Source: Ferdinandcohnia sp036962705 | GTDB taxonomy: Bacteria; Bacillota; Bacilli; Bacillales; Bacillaceae_L | Direction: 5' to 3' | Assembly: GCF_036962705.1 (NCBI RefSeq) | Contig: NZ_JBALOQ010000045.1 | Location: 1 to 64,000, forward strand | Length of the DNA: 64,000 nucleotides | Part shown: positions 51,440 to 59,428 of the stretch, one piece after another | Position numbering within the stretch: the stretch's first letter is position 1 | How the letters are laid out: each line of letters opens with the position of its first letter | Notes under the pieces: generated by a model | What the model was told of the DNA's origin: nothing | What the model saw: only the letters and a program-made list of their open reading frames with translations | Database searches by the model: none | Made by a program: the position numbers and the translations under genes

Positions 51440-51570
51440 CTTTATTCAGTTGGGGTTCAAACCCCAACTGAATAAAGTTAAAGCCTCCGGCGGATGCCTC
51501 GATTTTTCAATGGAAACTTTTCGAGCTTGCTCGAAAAAAATCGGGCGCAAATACGCCAAGGCGCATTTGA
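51438..51570. repeat. 133-bp dispersed structured element, copy B
   Basis: Begins on the last two bases of the T-component stop codon. Perfect 19-bp stem with arm AACTTTATTCAGTTGGGGT (51438-51456), loop TCAA, complement to 51479. Only the first seven bases of the arm match copy A; the inner twelve differ almost throughout yet pair perfectly. The 91-bp tail aligns to copy A without gaps, and AGAT/ATCT in A is CGAT/ATCG here, a compensatory change. A terminator follows at 51577. Confidence 0.85.
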
Positions 51571-51576
51571 AATATA

Positions 51577-51612
51577 AAAAGGAATACCAGTTAATAATGT
51601 GGTATTCCTTTT
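51577..51612. terminator. Bidirectional terminator
   Basis: Perfect stem AAAAGGAATACC / GGTATTCCTTTT with a 12-base loop. It serves the ECF operon on the plus strand and the 55-aa gene on the minus strand. Confidence 0.85.
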
Positions 51613-51619
51613 CCTGTTT

Positions 51620-51787
51620 TTAGGTTAATGGTTTGTTTTGTTTTAAAAGGTTTGAAGCGGGAAGTGTAATAATTTTTCCTCCGATTTGTACATGGATGGA
51701 ATCGTTAAATATTGCTTTTACTATCCCTTTTAACTGGACAGTTGAATTAACCGTGATCTCTTTTTTGGATTCGTTATTGGCAGTCAT
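51620..51787 (-). CDS. Small protein (55 aa), unknown
   Basis: A 55-residue protein starting MTANNESKKEITVNSTVQLK and ending LLKQNKPLT. A central stretch of alternating hydrophobic residues (VKAIFNDSIHVQIGGKIITL) suggests a small beta-barrel of the SH3 or OB kind. AGAGGAG precedes the ATG by 6 bases, and a bidirectional terminator follows, so this is a complete small transcription unit. I do not recognise the family. Confidence 0.68.
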   Translation of the reverse strand: MTANNESKKEITVNSTVQLKGIVKAIFNDSIHVQIGGKIITLPASNLLKQNKPLT

Positions 51788-52157
51788 GGCAATTCTCCTC
51801 TCAGAGTTTTATATTATTATTTAGAGGTTAAAATAAAAACATTATATCCTATACTTATGAAAATTATTCACGTAAATTATCGTTTATTTTATTATTTTAC
51901 ATTGATTCTTTTGTCTTGCGCAAGTTTCACGAACTGGTCATTTTTACCTTATTGATGCTTATAAGTATAATAATAAAATAGATTGAAAATTTTGTCAGTA
52001 CATTTTTAAAATCAAGTTAAAATTATTAATTACTCTTTCCATAAGAATTTTCAGTGTTTAGATTGAAGAGAGGGGGATGCGACAAAAGCAGGGCTATGGG
52101 ATTGTGGATTTGGAATTGATGTGGGGTTCAAGCCTATCAGTAATAGTAGGAAGAATC
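51788..52157. other. AT-rich intergenic region
   Basis: Promoter region of the 55-aa gene on the minus strand. On the plus strand an ATG at 52077 after GAGAGGGGG opens a frame that runs into the next, opposite gene; the ribosome site is too close and I do not call it. No other structure seen. Confidence 0.45.
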
Positions 52158-52160
52158 AGC

Positions 52161-52188
52161 AAAAGCGCCCAGCTACGAGCGCTTTTTG
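52161..52188. terminator. Bidirectional-type terminator after the LiaG-like gene
   Basis: AAAAGCGC / GCGCTTTT around a short loop. It sits 3 bp beyond the stop of the minus-strand LiaG-like gene. Confidence 0.8.
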
Positions 52189-52190
52189 CT

Positions 52191-53042
52191 TTATCTAATA
52201 GTTGCTATTCCGCTGTTTACTTCAATATTTATATCATAGGTGCCAGCACCGTGTTTTCCTTCAATATTCCCTTTATCCCTTGTGGAATCATCAAGGGAGA
52301 AATTGTTGGAAATATGGCCGCTATTTGATTTACCTTTTAATATAAAGTCAGCATCATTTGGTAGGTCAAGATCAAGTAGCCCTGAGTTTACGCTTGCATC
52401 AATTGAATCCGTGAGGTCTGAAATCGTTGTTTTTAAACGTCCAGAGTGGACTTCGGCTTCTAGTTTCCCAATGTATTCATCCACTGTCACGTTACCAGAG
52501 CGAACATCGATTTCCCCACTTTTTGTAGTAAGCTTATCAATACTGGAATTTCCGGAAGCAACGTTGTGAGTAAATGTTTCTACAGTTAGGTTTTCCAATC
52601 TCATATTTCCAGAATGGACATCTGCAGATAGCTCGTTTATCTCCATTGAGGCGCCGTCAAATTCCAAATGGCCAGAACCGACTCTAAATGATAGATCTTG
52701 ATCATAATCTTCAGGGATATACACAGTTAGTTTTGAATTATTAAAGAAAGGGAGCGAGCCCCAGTTAAAAAATCCACGTTCATAAGTGACCTCTATCTTG
52801 TCACCACTTTTTGAGACATGCACTTCGCCTTTTCCTTTCAGTTCAGCTTCCACGTCGTCGCGGTTTTCAGGAATAACAGTTGTGCTAATCGACGAAATAT
52901 CAATTTCAATCTCGTCAATTTTTTCGGTAACTTTGGCGGAGTCTCCAGAATTCCCAAAAGGAAGCCCAGGAATACGGTACAGATTTGTTATCAATAAATA
53001 AGCTCCAATAAGAACGAAAAATATAATTAATATTTTCTTCAT
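52191..53042 (-). CDS. LiaG-like membrane-anchored DUF4097 protein
   Basis: A 283-residue protein: one N-terminal hydrophobic anchor (residues 3-22), then an extracytoplasmic repetitive beta-strand domain of the DUF4097 type. Short repeats such as VHSGNMRL, VASGNSSI, VRSGNVTV, VHSGRLKT, VNSGLLDL recur about every 20 residues, consistent with a right-handed beta-helix. B. subtilis LiaG, of the same family, is encoded with the LiaFSR cell-envelope stress genes; none of those partners is in view here. Monocistronic. Confidence 0.82.
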   Translation of the reverse strand: MKKILIIFFVLIGAYLLITNLYRIPGLPFGNSGDSAKVTEKIDEIEIDISSISTTVIPENRDDVEAELKGKGEVHVSKSGDKIEVTYERGFFNWGSLPFFNNSKLTVYIPEDYDQDLSFRVGSGHLEFDGASMEINELSADVHSGNMRLENLTVETFTHNVASGNSSIDKLTTKSGEIDVRSGNVTVDEYIGKLEAEVHSGRLKTTISDLTDSIDASVNSGLLDLDLPNDADFILKGKSNSGHISNNFSLDDSTRDKGNIEGKHGAGTYDINIEVNSGIATIR

Positions 53043-53151
53043 TTTTTCTAACCTGCCTTTATCATTTATTCTATCCTTATCATAAAAGAAGAAAGAGAAT
53101 GATGTAACGCACCACCGATATATTTCTAAATAAGACCAGAGGCTTATAAAA

Positions 53152-53186
53152 AGAAAAAAGCAGATTGCATTTAATACAATCCGCTT
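53152..53186 (-). terminator. Intrinsic terminator after the HxlR gene
   Basis: On the minus strand AAGCGGATTG / CAATCTGCTT (one mismatch) followed by TTTTTTCTTTT. Confidence 0.8.
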
Positions 53187-53198
53187 AAACTTGATGAT

Positions 53199-53516
53199 TT
53201 ATGAATCTATTTTAACCCAGTCCTGCGACCATTTTTGGATTTCATCCATTAAAGATTTTAGGGCCAACCCTTTTTCAGTTAATGAATATTCAATACGTAC
53301 AGGGGTTTCTGGGTATACGTCTCGCTTAACGATTCCTTGATTCTCTAGATCCTTAAGTCTTTCTGAAAGAACTCTTCCACTGATTCCAATTGAAGATTCA
53401 ATCGTGCAAAAACGCTGTGGACCGTTGAGAAGTTGGAAAATGACAAGTCCTGTCCACCGTTGCCCAATTAAATTCATAGCTTTTTCGAATTTAGGACAAA
53501 TTATATTTGTATCCAT
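53199..53516 (-). CDS. HxlR-family regulator (YodB/CatR-like)
   Basis: A 105-residue winged-helix repressor of the HxlR/DUF24 family. Cys7 in NIICPKFEKAMNLIGQRW is the N-terminal redox-sensing cysteine of YodB and CatR, which in B. subtilis repress catDE and respond to quinones by thiol modification. ISGRVLSERLKDLENQGIV near residue 45 is the recognition helix region. It is divergent from a catE-type gene with a perfect dyad between them, so it is probably the direct repressor of that gene. Confidence 0.87.
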   Translation of the reverse strand: MDTNIICPKFEKAMNLIGQRWTGLVIFQLLNGPQRFCTIESSIGISGRVLSERLKDLENQGIVKRDVYPETPVRIEYSLTEKGLALKSLMDEIQKWSQDWVKIDS

Positions 53517-53572
53517 ATTTCCTTCACCCCTATGAATATATTATAGCGCATTGTAATAAATAATAAACATAC

Positions 53573-53620
53573 TTGACATAATTTAATTACAAAAATATAA
53601 TTACTTACATAAAGTAAGTT
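53573..53620 (+). promoter_or_regulatory. catE promoter with HxlR-type operator
   Basis: TTGACA (53573-53578), 18 bp, TATAAT (53597-53602). ACTTACATAAAGTAAGT, a perfect 17-base dyad, lies at 53604-53620 across the expected start site. Confidence 0.78.
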
Positions 53621-53648
53621 ACTAATAAAAATCAGGAGGCACTTAAAA

Positions 53649-54500
53649 ATGAAATATCAACGCCCACCATATACATTTGTAGGTCTTGTAGACTTAAAGG
53701 TAACCGATTTACAACGTTCTTTAACATTTTATCAAAATACAATTGGATTTAAAGTATTAGAGCAGTCTGAAAGAAAAGCGCTTTTAACTGCGGATGGCAA
53801 AACACCGTTGTTATCTATTGAACAGCCTGACGGCATTACACCAAAAGAGCCACGCCGAACAGGGCTTTACCATTTTGCATTGCTTTTACCAACCCGAGTG
53901 GACTTAGGAAAAATACTTTATCATTTCGTCCAAAATAATGTTCGAATTGGAGCATCAGACCACGCAGTAAGTGAAGCTCTCTATTTAGATGATCCAGATG
54001 GAAATGGAATTGAAATTTACAGAGACCGTCCTGACACAGAATGGGAATGGAATAATGGTGAAGTAAAAATGGTGACAGATCCACTTGATGGCCAAGGTGT
54101 ACTTGAGGCGGCAAATGGTGAAAAATGGACCGGACTTCCAGAAGGTACAGTAATGGGTCATGTTCATATGCATGTATCTGAGTTGGCAAAAACGGAAGAT
54201 TTCTATACAAAAGGTCTTGGTTTTGATGTTGTTACTCGTTATGGAGGCATGGCATTATTCATTTCAACAGGAGGCTACCACCACCACATTGGACTTAACA
54301 CATGGAATGGCGTAGGTGCACCTGCACCATCTGAAAATAGTGCCGGAATTAATTCGTTCACACTTGTACTGCCTAACGAAAATGCCTTACAAACAACAGT
54401 CGAAAACCTGAAGAAAATTGGCGCATATGTCCAAGAAGAGGACGGAGTCATGGTTACAAAAGATCCGTCTGAAAATAAAATAAGACTTGTTGTTGCATAG
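53649..54500 (+). CDS. catE: Catechol 2,3-dioxygenase (CatE-like)
   Basis: A 283-residue extradiol dioxygenase with two VOC modules. First module GLVDLKVTDLQRSLTFYQNT near residue 12; second module begins GHVHMHVSELAKTEDFY near 170. Iron ligands are probably His in GHVHMHV, His in GYHHHIGLNTW near 216 and a Glu of the last strands. SDHAVSEALYLDDPDGNGIE near 103 is typical. In B. subtilis CatE with the DoxX protein CatD clears catechol; no catD is adjacent here, though a DoxX gene lies in the mhq cluster. CAGGAGG precedes the ATG. Confidence 0.9.
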   Translation: MKYQRPPYTFVGLVDLKVTDLQRSLTFYQNTIGFKVLEQSERKALLTADGKTPLLSIEQPDGITPKEPRRTGLYHFALLLPTRVDLGKILYHFVQNNVRIGASDHAVSEALYLDDPDGNGIEIYRDRPDTEWEWNNGEVKMVTDPLDGQGVLEAANGEKWTGLPEGTVMGHVHMHVSELAKTEDFYTKGLGFDVVTRYGGMALFISTGGYHHHIGLNTWNGVGAPAPSENSAGINSFTLVLPNENALQTTVENLKKIGAYVQEEDGVMVTKDPSENKIRLVVA

Positions 54501-54513
54501 TTAAAAGTGGATT

Positions 54514-54544
54514 AAGCAGCTATCTTCGGGTAGCTGCTTTTTTA
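54514..54544 (+). terminator. Intrinsic terminator after catE
   Basis: AAGCAGCTA / TAGCTGCTT with T7 after. Confidence 0.92.
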
Positions 54545-54629
54545 TGTTGTTGCACAAATTTTGCCGAATAAACAGATTACGAGATAACTAGTTTTGTTGG
54601 AATAAATATGATATTATTGGAAATGTATG

Positions 54630-54666
54630 GTAGGCCTTTCTCAGTTTGAGGAAGGTCTACATTTTT
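54630..54666 (+). terminator. Hairpin with T tail upstream of the GreA-like gene
   Basis: GTAGGCCTTTCTC / GAGGAAGGTCTAC (13 pairs, two G-T) followed by ATTTTT. It is a second terminator 90 bp after the catE one, and lies in the leader of the GreA-like gene, so it may be an attenuator. Confidence 0.6.
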
Positions 54667-54754
54667 ATATTCAAAAAAGGGAAGGGGAAATAAAAAATGA
54701 AGGTGGAAATGAAATTTTGCAATGTGTTTGATCCTAGTAAGGAGGATACATACT

Positions 54755-55177
54755 ATGAGCCATAAGGATTACTTTGTGGAGCAGATCAAGTTTATTGACA
54801 CAAACTTTCAGGAATTAAAAAATCTCTATTTATCCTCCACACCACTTAAGGAAAGGAACCAGAACTTTTTTAGTTCTTATAATAATGAGCTTAAAAGTTA
54901 CTTGAAAAATGAAGTGGCTGAATCTTTACCAATGGTTTTTATCGGAACAAAGGTAACGGTTATGTTTGATGGGGAAAATGATTATGAGGATTATATAATT
55001 TGTTTGCCAAATCAAATAGACCCGGATACAGGTTGTATATCATTTTTATCGCCAGTCGGAAGACAATTATTATTGCGAAAAGTGGGCGAAAAGGTATTAC
55101 TAAACACGCCAGCGGGCGGCCTCCCGGTTACAATTCAAAATATAACATTTGCGGGAAATTTAATTTTACAACAATAG
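54755..55177 (+). CDS. GreA/GreB-family C-terminal domain protein
   Basis: A 140-residue protein. The C-terminal 80 residues are the GreA/GreB FKBP-like domain (ISFLSPVGRQLLLRKVGEKV near residue 97, then TPAGGLPVTIQNI). The N-terminal 60 residues are predicted helical but lack the full GreA coiled coil. Such proteins bind RNA polymerase or act as nucleoside diphosphate kinase regulator-like factors. AAGGAGG precedes the ATG at 54755; upstream in-frame codons lack a ribosome site. Confidence 0.78.
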   Translation: MSHKDYFVEQIKFIDTNFQELKNLYLSSTPLKERNQNFFSSYNNELKSYLKNEVAESLPMVFIGTKVTVMFDGENDYEDYIICLPNQIDPDTGCISFLSPVGRQLLLRKVGEKVLLNTPAGGLPVTIQNITFAGNLILQQ

Positions 55178-55193
55178 TTATTAAAGCGCTTCC

Positions 55194-55235
55194 AATCCAC
55201 TTCTTTTTTTATGTAGAAAAAGGAAGTGGATTTTT
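55194..55235 (+). terminator. Intrinsic terminator after the GreA-like gene
   Basis: AATCCACTTC / GAAGTGGATT with a long T- and A-rich loop and TTTTTG tail. Confidence 0.85.
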
Positions 55236-55237
55236 GC

Positions 55238-55266
55238 TTGTTAATTATTGGACGATTCGATACAAT
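55238..55266 (+). promoter_or_regulatory. Sigma-A promoter of the tyrS T-box transcript
   Basis: TTGTTA, 17 bp, TACAAT; the expected start lies about 20 bases before the T-box stem I. Confidence 0.65.
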
Positions 55267-55290
55267 AACCTGTATATATTGAAATAGTTA

Positions 55291-55524
55291 AGTGATGATA
55301 GGAATCAGTAGCAATTTATCTCCCTGTACCAGAGAGCCGGTGGTTGGTGAAAACCGGAACAAAGATAAAATGCGAATTACCTCCTTGAGCTTTCTTTGTG
55401 AACCCGAAAGGCAACTAGCAAAGAACGGACGAGCCGTTATTCGAATGGAGCGGAAGATGCATATCTTCAAACAAGGGTGGTACCGCGTGCAACCACGTCC
55501 CTTTTTTAGGGGCGTGGTTTTTTA
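55291..55524 (+). ncRNA. Tyrosine T-box leader of tyrS
   Basis: AGTA at about 55307-55310, apical AGAGAGCCGGTGGTTGGTG from 55331, specifier loop GAATTACC with TAC (Tyr) at 55378-55380, T-box AAGGGTGGTACCGCG at 55473-55487, and terminator AACCACGTCCC / GGGGCGTGGTT with T6. The specifier agrees with the downstream tyrosyl-tRNA synthetase. A 569-bp region with a tandem array separates the terminator from the tyrS start. Confidence 0.93.
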
Positions 55525-55550
55525 TGTTTTTTTTTGGAGGCTTGATTCCG

Positions 55551-56018
55551 GTCTCATGGACAAAAGGATGCTGAAATTCGAGGGAATTGTCACTGAACAG
55601 GTGTCTCGGAGACAAAAATCTTTTGGGATCATGAAGAATTGTCTTTCAGCGGGTGTTTCATGGACAAAAGGATGCCGGAATTAGAGGTAAATGTCTCTGA
55701 GAGGCAGTCTCGAGGACAAAAGTGGGTCGCTGTCAAACAGAAATTTCTTTGAGATGCTGTTTCGGGGACAAAAGTAGGTCATAGTCAAGCAGAAATGTCT
55801 TTGAGAAGGTGTCTCGGGGACAAAAGAAGGTCGATGTCAATCAGAATTGTCTCTGAGAAGGTGTCTCGGAGACAAAAGTAAGTCATGATAATGCCGAAAT
55901 GTCTTTGAAGCAGTGTCTCGAAGACAAAAATTAGCCGACTTCAGGTGAAAATGTCTTCGACCAGATGTCTCAAAGACAAAAAAACATCCAACGCTAGAAA
56001 AAATGTCCGAGACCTAAT
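55551..56018. repeat. Nine tandem 52-bp units between T-box and tyrS (array B)
   Basis: Units start at 55551, 55603, 55655, 55707, 55759, 55811, 55863, 55915 and 55967; all nine are exactly 52 bp. Each opens with a GTCTCGGAGACAAAA-like block and carries TGTCTNTGAGA near position 39. Arms CTCGGAGACA and TGTCTCTGAG of a unit are inverted repeats around about 25 bp. The fifth to seventh units are most alike; the outer ones have drifted. The period is not a multiple of three, so the array is not coding. It would form part of the long tyrS leader. Confidence 0.92.
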
Positions 56019-56093
56019 TTCTTTTGAATCGAAGACCTTATAGGTTAGTAAAAAACATTATAAATAAAATCACAAACCAGGAGGAAAACTGCA

Positions 56094-57338
56094 ATGGAGA
56101 ACTTTATCGAGCAGTTAACAGAAGAACAAAAAATAGATCTAGAAAGACAATTTGACATCTATGCAAATGGTGTACAGGAAATAGTTCCTTCGCATGAGCT
56201 AAAACAAAAAATTGCAAAATCCATTGTTACAAACCAACCACTAAAAGTAAAGCTAGGCCTTGATCCATCAGCGCCAGATGTTCATTTAGGGCATACTGTG
56301 GTATTAAACAAATTAAAACAATTCCAAGAAAACGGACATGTAGTCCAGCTTCTAATTGGCGACTTTACAGGAAAAATTGGGGACCCAACCGGTAAATCCG
56401 TTGCCCGAAAACAACTGACAGATGAAGAAGTTAAGTACAATGCGAAAACATACTTTGAGCAGTTTGGAAAAATTTTAGACATGGAGAAGGTCGAGCTACA
56501 CTACAACTCCAAATGGCTATCTACCTTAAACTTTGAAGACATTATCAACCTAGCAGCAAGTATCACTGTTGCTCGTTTGCTTGAGAGAAATGATTTCTCT
56601 GAGCGTTTAGCGACCGGAAAGCCAATTTCGCTTCATGAATTCTTCTACCCACTTATGCAGGGCTATGACTCTGTTGAGCTGGAAAGCGACATTGAATTAG
56701 GTGGAAATGACCAGCACTTCAACGTGTTAATGGGAAGACATTTACAAGAGCATTTTGGTAAAGAAAAGCAGGTTGTAATTCTTCTGCCACTTTTAGAAGG
56801 ACTTGATGGCGTTGAAAAGATGTCTAAGTCAAAAGGAAACTACATTGGTGTTGATGAGGCACCAAATGATATGTACGGAAAAACAATGTCCATCCAGGAC
56901 GAAATGATGGCAAAATACTTTGATTTAGTTACAGACTTATCACTTGATGAAAAGAATGAGATTAAAGCAAACATCGAAAATGGTACGCTTCATCCACGTG
57001 ATGCAAAAATGCTTCTTGGAAGAACCATCGTGAGAATGTACCATGGTGTAGAAGCGGCGCAGCAGGCTGAAGAACACTTTAAAACGGTCTTCCAAAAAGG
57101 AGTAATCCCAGAAGACATTCCAGAAGTAACATGGTCAGGAGAAAACACATCCTCCATCATTGACTTACTTGTTCAGTTGGATTTACAAAAGTCTAAAGGG
57201 GAAGCGCGAAAAATGATCCAAAACGGTGGCGTCAAATTGAATGGTGAAAAAATAGAGGATATTCATTTAGAGTTGGAAATTACAACCGACATGATCGTTC
57301 AAGTCGGAAAGCGTAAATTTGTTAAAATTAAAAAGTAA
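56094..57338 (+). CDS. tyrS: Tyrosyl-tRNA synthetase (TyrZ-type)
   Basis: A 414-residue class I synthetase that charges tRNA-Tyr. The HIGH-type motif is HLGH in DVHLGHTVV near residue 63, the KMSKS motif is literal (GVEKMSKSKGNY near 243), and an S4 RNA-binding domain occupies the C-terminal 65 residues. KMSKS and the length match B. subtilis TyrZ rather than TyrS. CAGGAGGA precedes the ATG. Controlled by the Tyr T-box 570 bp upstream. Confidence 0.95.
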   Translation: MENFIEQLTEEQKIDLERQFDIYANGVQEIVPSHELKQKIAKSIVTNQPLKVKLGLDPSAPDVHLGHTVVLNKLKQFQENGHVVQLLIGDFTGKIGDPTGKSVARKQLTDEEVKYNAKTYFEQFGKILDMEKVELHYNSKWLSTLNFEDIINLAASITVARLLERNDFSERLATGKPISLHEFFYPLMQGYDSVELESDIELGGNDQHFNVLMGRHLQEHFGKEKQVVILLPLLEGLDGVEKMSKSKGNYIGVDEAPNDMYGKTMSIQDEMMAKYFDLVTDLSLDEKNEIKANIENGTLHPRDAKMLLGRTIVRMYHGVEAAQQAEEHFKTVFQKGVIPEDIPEVTWSGENTSSIIDLLVQLDLQKSKGEARKMIQNGGVKLNGEKIEDIHLELEITTDMIVQVGKRKFVKIKK

Positions 57339-57344
57339 TCAATT

Positions 57345-57386
57345 AAAATGGGGCGACATTCTAATATGTCTGCCCCAATTTTTTTG
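57345..57386 (+). terminator. Intrinsic terminator after tyrS
   Basis: AATGGGGC...ACAT pairs with ATGT...GCCCCAATT, followed by T7. Confidence 0.92.
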
Positions 57387-57452
57387 TCTAGCTCAAGAAG
57401 CCAACGGTTCTCTGGTCTATCCGTCACTTAAGGATGCGTTCATAAGCTTTTC

Positions 57453-58316
57453 TTATTTTCCAATAAACATTTGTGTCCAGTAGTTGCCATTCGTTTGGTG
57501 GCCAACTCCAATATGGGTGAAGTTTGGATTCAGAATGTTTTTACGATGTCCTTCACTGTTCATCCAAGCGTTTACCACGGCATCAGGAGATGCTTGTCCT
57601 TTTGCGATATTTTCCCCAGCAGTTCTGTAAGATACTCCCATATCCCTCATCATATCAAATGGAGAACCATAAGTAGGACTCGTATGGGAGAAATAATTTT
57701 TTTGCTGCATATCATTTGATTTTGTCTTTGCTACTTTGCTTAATGCAGTATCCGCTTTAAGGGCAGGTAAGCCGTTTTTCGTACGCTGTGCATTTGTAAG
57801 GTCGATTACCTGTCTCTCAAAATTGCTAATTCCAGCTGTAGGAGCTGGAGCTGGAGCAGGTGCAGGTGCAGGCTGCGTGGCAGGCTGACGATTCTGAGGG
57901 GCAGGTGCAGTTTGCCCTATTGGGTAATTTGAATTTGGTGCCGGAGCAACATTGTTCGGTGCCGGTACCACATTATTTTGTTCACCAGTAAACTGATAGT
58001 TCCCATTCGGAACTACGTTTGTACCGTTCGGTGTGCGGACTACAATTTTTTTATTAATGAAACGAAAATATTGTTGTTCGCCTTGTGCATTCTGAACACT
58101 TGTTGTATGTGGATACTTATCGCTGGACGTTGTTGTGCGATAAGGACGGTCCTGTTTTAAGATATAGCCGTTATTCACATTTTCTACATTTGCTGAGCGG
58201 TTAGTATTATCTGCTGCATTGTTAGTATTATCTGTGGCATTGTTAGTATTACACGCAGATAATAAAAGCATCGCAGACCCAAGAATCGCTATACCTGTTT
58301 TTGTAAATCTTTGCAA
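57453..58316 (-). CDS. CAP/SCP-domain lipoprotein (YkwD-like)
   Basis: A 287-residue exported protein. Signal peptide with lipobox LLSAC (Cys22), an Asn/Thr/Ala-rich repeat (TNNATDNTNNAADNTN), a short domain to about residue 100, a Pro/Ala linker (PAPAPAPAPAPT) near 150, and a C-terminal CAP (SCP/PR1) domain with SHTSPTYGSPFDMM, GENIAKGQ and WMNSEGHRKNILNP. In Bacillus such proteins are surface or spore-associated; the CAP activity is unknown. Monocistronic. Confidence 0.88.
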   Translation of the reverse strand: MQRFTKTGIAILGSAMLLLSACNTNNATDNTNNAADNTNRSANVENVNNGYILKQDRPYRTTTSSDKYPHTTSVQNAQGEQQYFRFINKKIVVRTPNGTNVVPNGNYQFTGEQNNVVPAPNNVAPAPNSNYPIGQTAPAPQNRQPATQPAPAPAPAPAPTAGISNFERQVIDLTNAQRTKNGLPALKADTALSKVAKTKSNDMQQKNYFSHTSPTYGSPFDMMRDMGVSYRTAGENIAKGQASPDAVVNAWMNSEGHRKNILNPNFTHIGVGHQTNGNYWTQMFIGK

Positions 58317-58488
58317 TCTGAATTCCTCCTTTGCGTGATTCGATTTACTTTTATATTTTGCTACTTCCTTAAATAAAGTATTGGTGGTAATTATAGAGAG
58401 TCAAAAGGGTGAAGATGCTTAACGGTAGCATCAATATCGAGTAAAATAAGAGAAGGAAAAAAATACCTAAGCACATGAGGTGAATTAC

Positions 58489-59109
58489 ATGAAAATCATT
58501 GATATTTCACAGCCATTAAGTCATACAACACAGGAATGGCCGAGCGATACTCCATTTGAATACGAACTAACATGGTCAATTGAGGAAGCATCAACTGTTA
58601 ATGTAGGAAAAATCACAACAAGCACTCATATTGGAACGCATATTGATGCGCCTTATCACTTTGACAATGATGGAAAAAAGGTGCATGAACTAGAGCTTGA
58701 CTTATATGTGGGAAAGGCAAGAGTGATTGAGGTATCAGGAAAAAAAGAAATTGGAATTGAGGACATAAAAGGAATTGACTTATCAGGTGTGAGACGATTA
58801 TTAATCCGAACAAATTCTTGGAAAAACCGAAACCAATTTCCGACTACTATTACTAGCTTAAAACCAGAAGTCGCTTCTTTTTTAGCTGGAAAAGGAATTC
58901 AATTAATTGGCGTAGATACGCCATCAGTTGATCAGTTGGATAGTAAAAATTTACTAGCCCATCATCATTTACATAGACATGGCATATATATTCTTGAGGG
59001 GATTGTCTTAGATGAAGTGGAACCAGGTGATTATGAATTAATTGCACTGCCACTACGAATTGAAGGGGCCGATGGGAGTCCAGTTCGTGCGGTATTAAAA
59101 AACATATAG
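58489..59109 (+). CDS. kynB: Kynurenine formamidase / cyclase-family hydrolase
   Basis: A 206-residue cyclase-family metal hydrolase. The metal motif HIGTHIDAPYHF is near residue 45 and further ligands lie in AHHHLHRHGI near 157. It closely matches Bacillus KynB (DISQPLSHTTQEWPSDTPF at the start, ELIALPLRIEGADGSPVRAV at the end), which hydrolyses N-formylkynurenine in tryptophan breakdown. kynA and kynU are not adjacent, so a stand-alone or related amidase role is possible. The ATG at 58489 has GAGGTGA upstream. Confidence 0.85.
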   Translation: MKIIDISQPLSHTTQEWPSDTPFEYELTWSIEEASTVNVGKITTSTHIGTHIDAPYHFDNDGKKVHELELDLYVGKARVIEVSGKKEIGIEDIKGIDLSGVRRLLIRTNSWKNRNQFPTTITSLKPEVASFLAGKGIQLIGVDTPSVDQLDSKNLLAHHHLHRHGIYILEGIVLDEVEPGDYELIALPLRIEGADGSPVRAVLKNI

Positions 59110-59119
59110 GGGAACGAAG

Positions 59120-59153
59120 AAAATCCATTGTCACAAGAACAATGGATTTTTTT
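59120..59153 (+). terminator. Intrinsic terminator after kynB
   Basis: AAATCCATTG / CAATGGATTT with T6 tail. Confidence 0.92.
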
Positions 59154-59177
59154 AACCTATAGGAAAGGGGGAACACG

Positions 59178-59327
59178 TTAACTAGCAACAGGTATGAGAT
59201 CGCTCTTATTTACGAGCTCTACCCTGAAGAGAAATTCCATTTGTTTGATCTCATACATTCCATTTTCATAAACGTACAGTACTTCGTACAAATCGTTATT
59301 GTAGACAACCTTATCACCTTGTTTCAT
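59178..59327 (-). CDS. Small protein (49 aa), unknown
   Basis: A 49-residue protein starting MKQGDKVVYNNDLYEVLYVY and ending SDLIPVAS. The layout KxGDKVVYNNxLYEV resembles small SH3-like barrel proteins of Firmicutes. A perfect AGGAGGT ribosome site lies 5 bases before the ATG. It sits alone between kynB and the nag operon on the opposite strand. I cannot assign a function. Confidence 0.72.
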   Translation of the reverse strand: MKQGDKVVYNNDLYEVLYVYENGMYEIKQMEFLFRVELVNKSDLIPVAS

Positions 59328-59428
59328 GGAATACCTCCTAATCAATGGCTTATCCCTAGTGTAATATAAAGAAATTCCATCATCTATACGCCTTTAGTAA
59401 TATTGTAGTAGATAATATTGCCGATTTT

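Noticed and set aside
52077..52328. 83-aa open frame opposite the LiaG-like gene
   Set aside because: The G-rich stretch abuts the ATG too closely, the frame crosses a terminator, and it overlaps a well-supported gene on the other strand.
55292..55684. 130-aa open frame over the tyrS T-box
   Set aside because: It covers a clear T-box and terminator and continues into the tandem array; no coding signal.
55551..56018. CRISPR-like array
   Set aside because: Unit length is constant, but the variable middle parts are homologous between units and drift gradually; there are no unique spacers and no cas genes.
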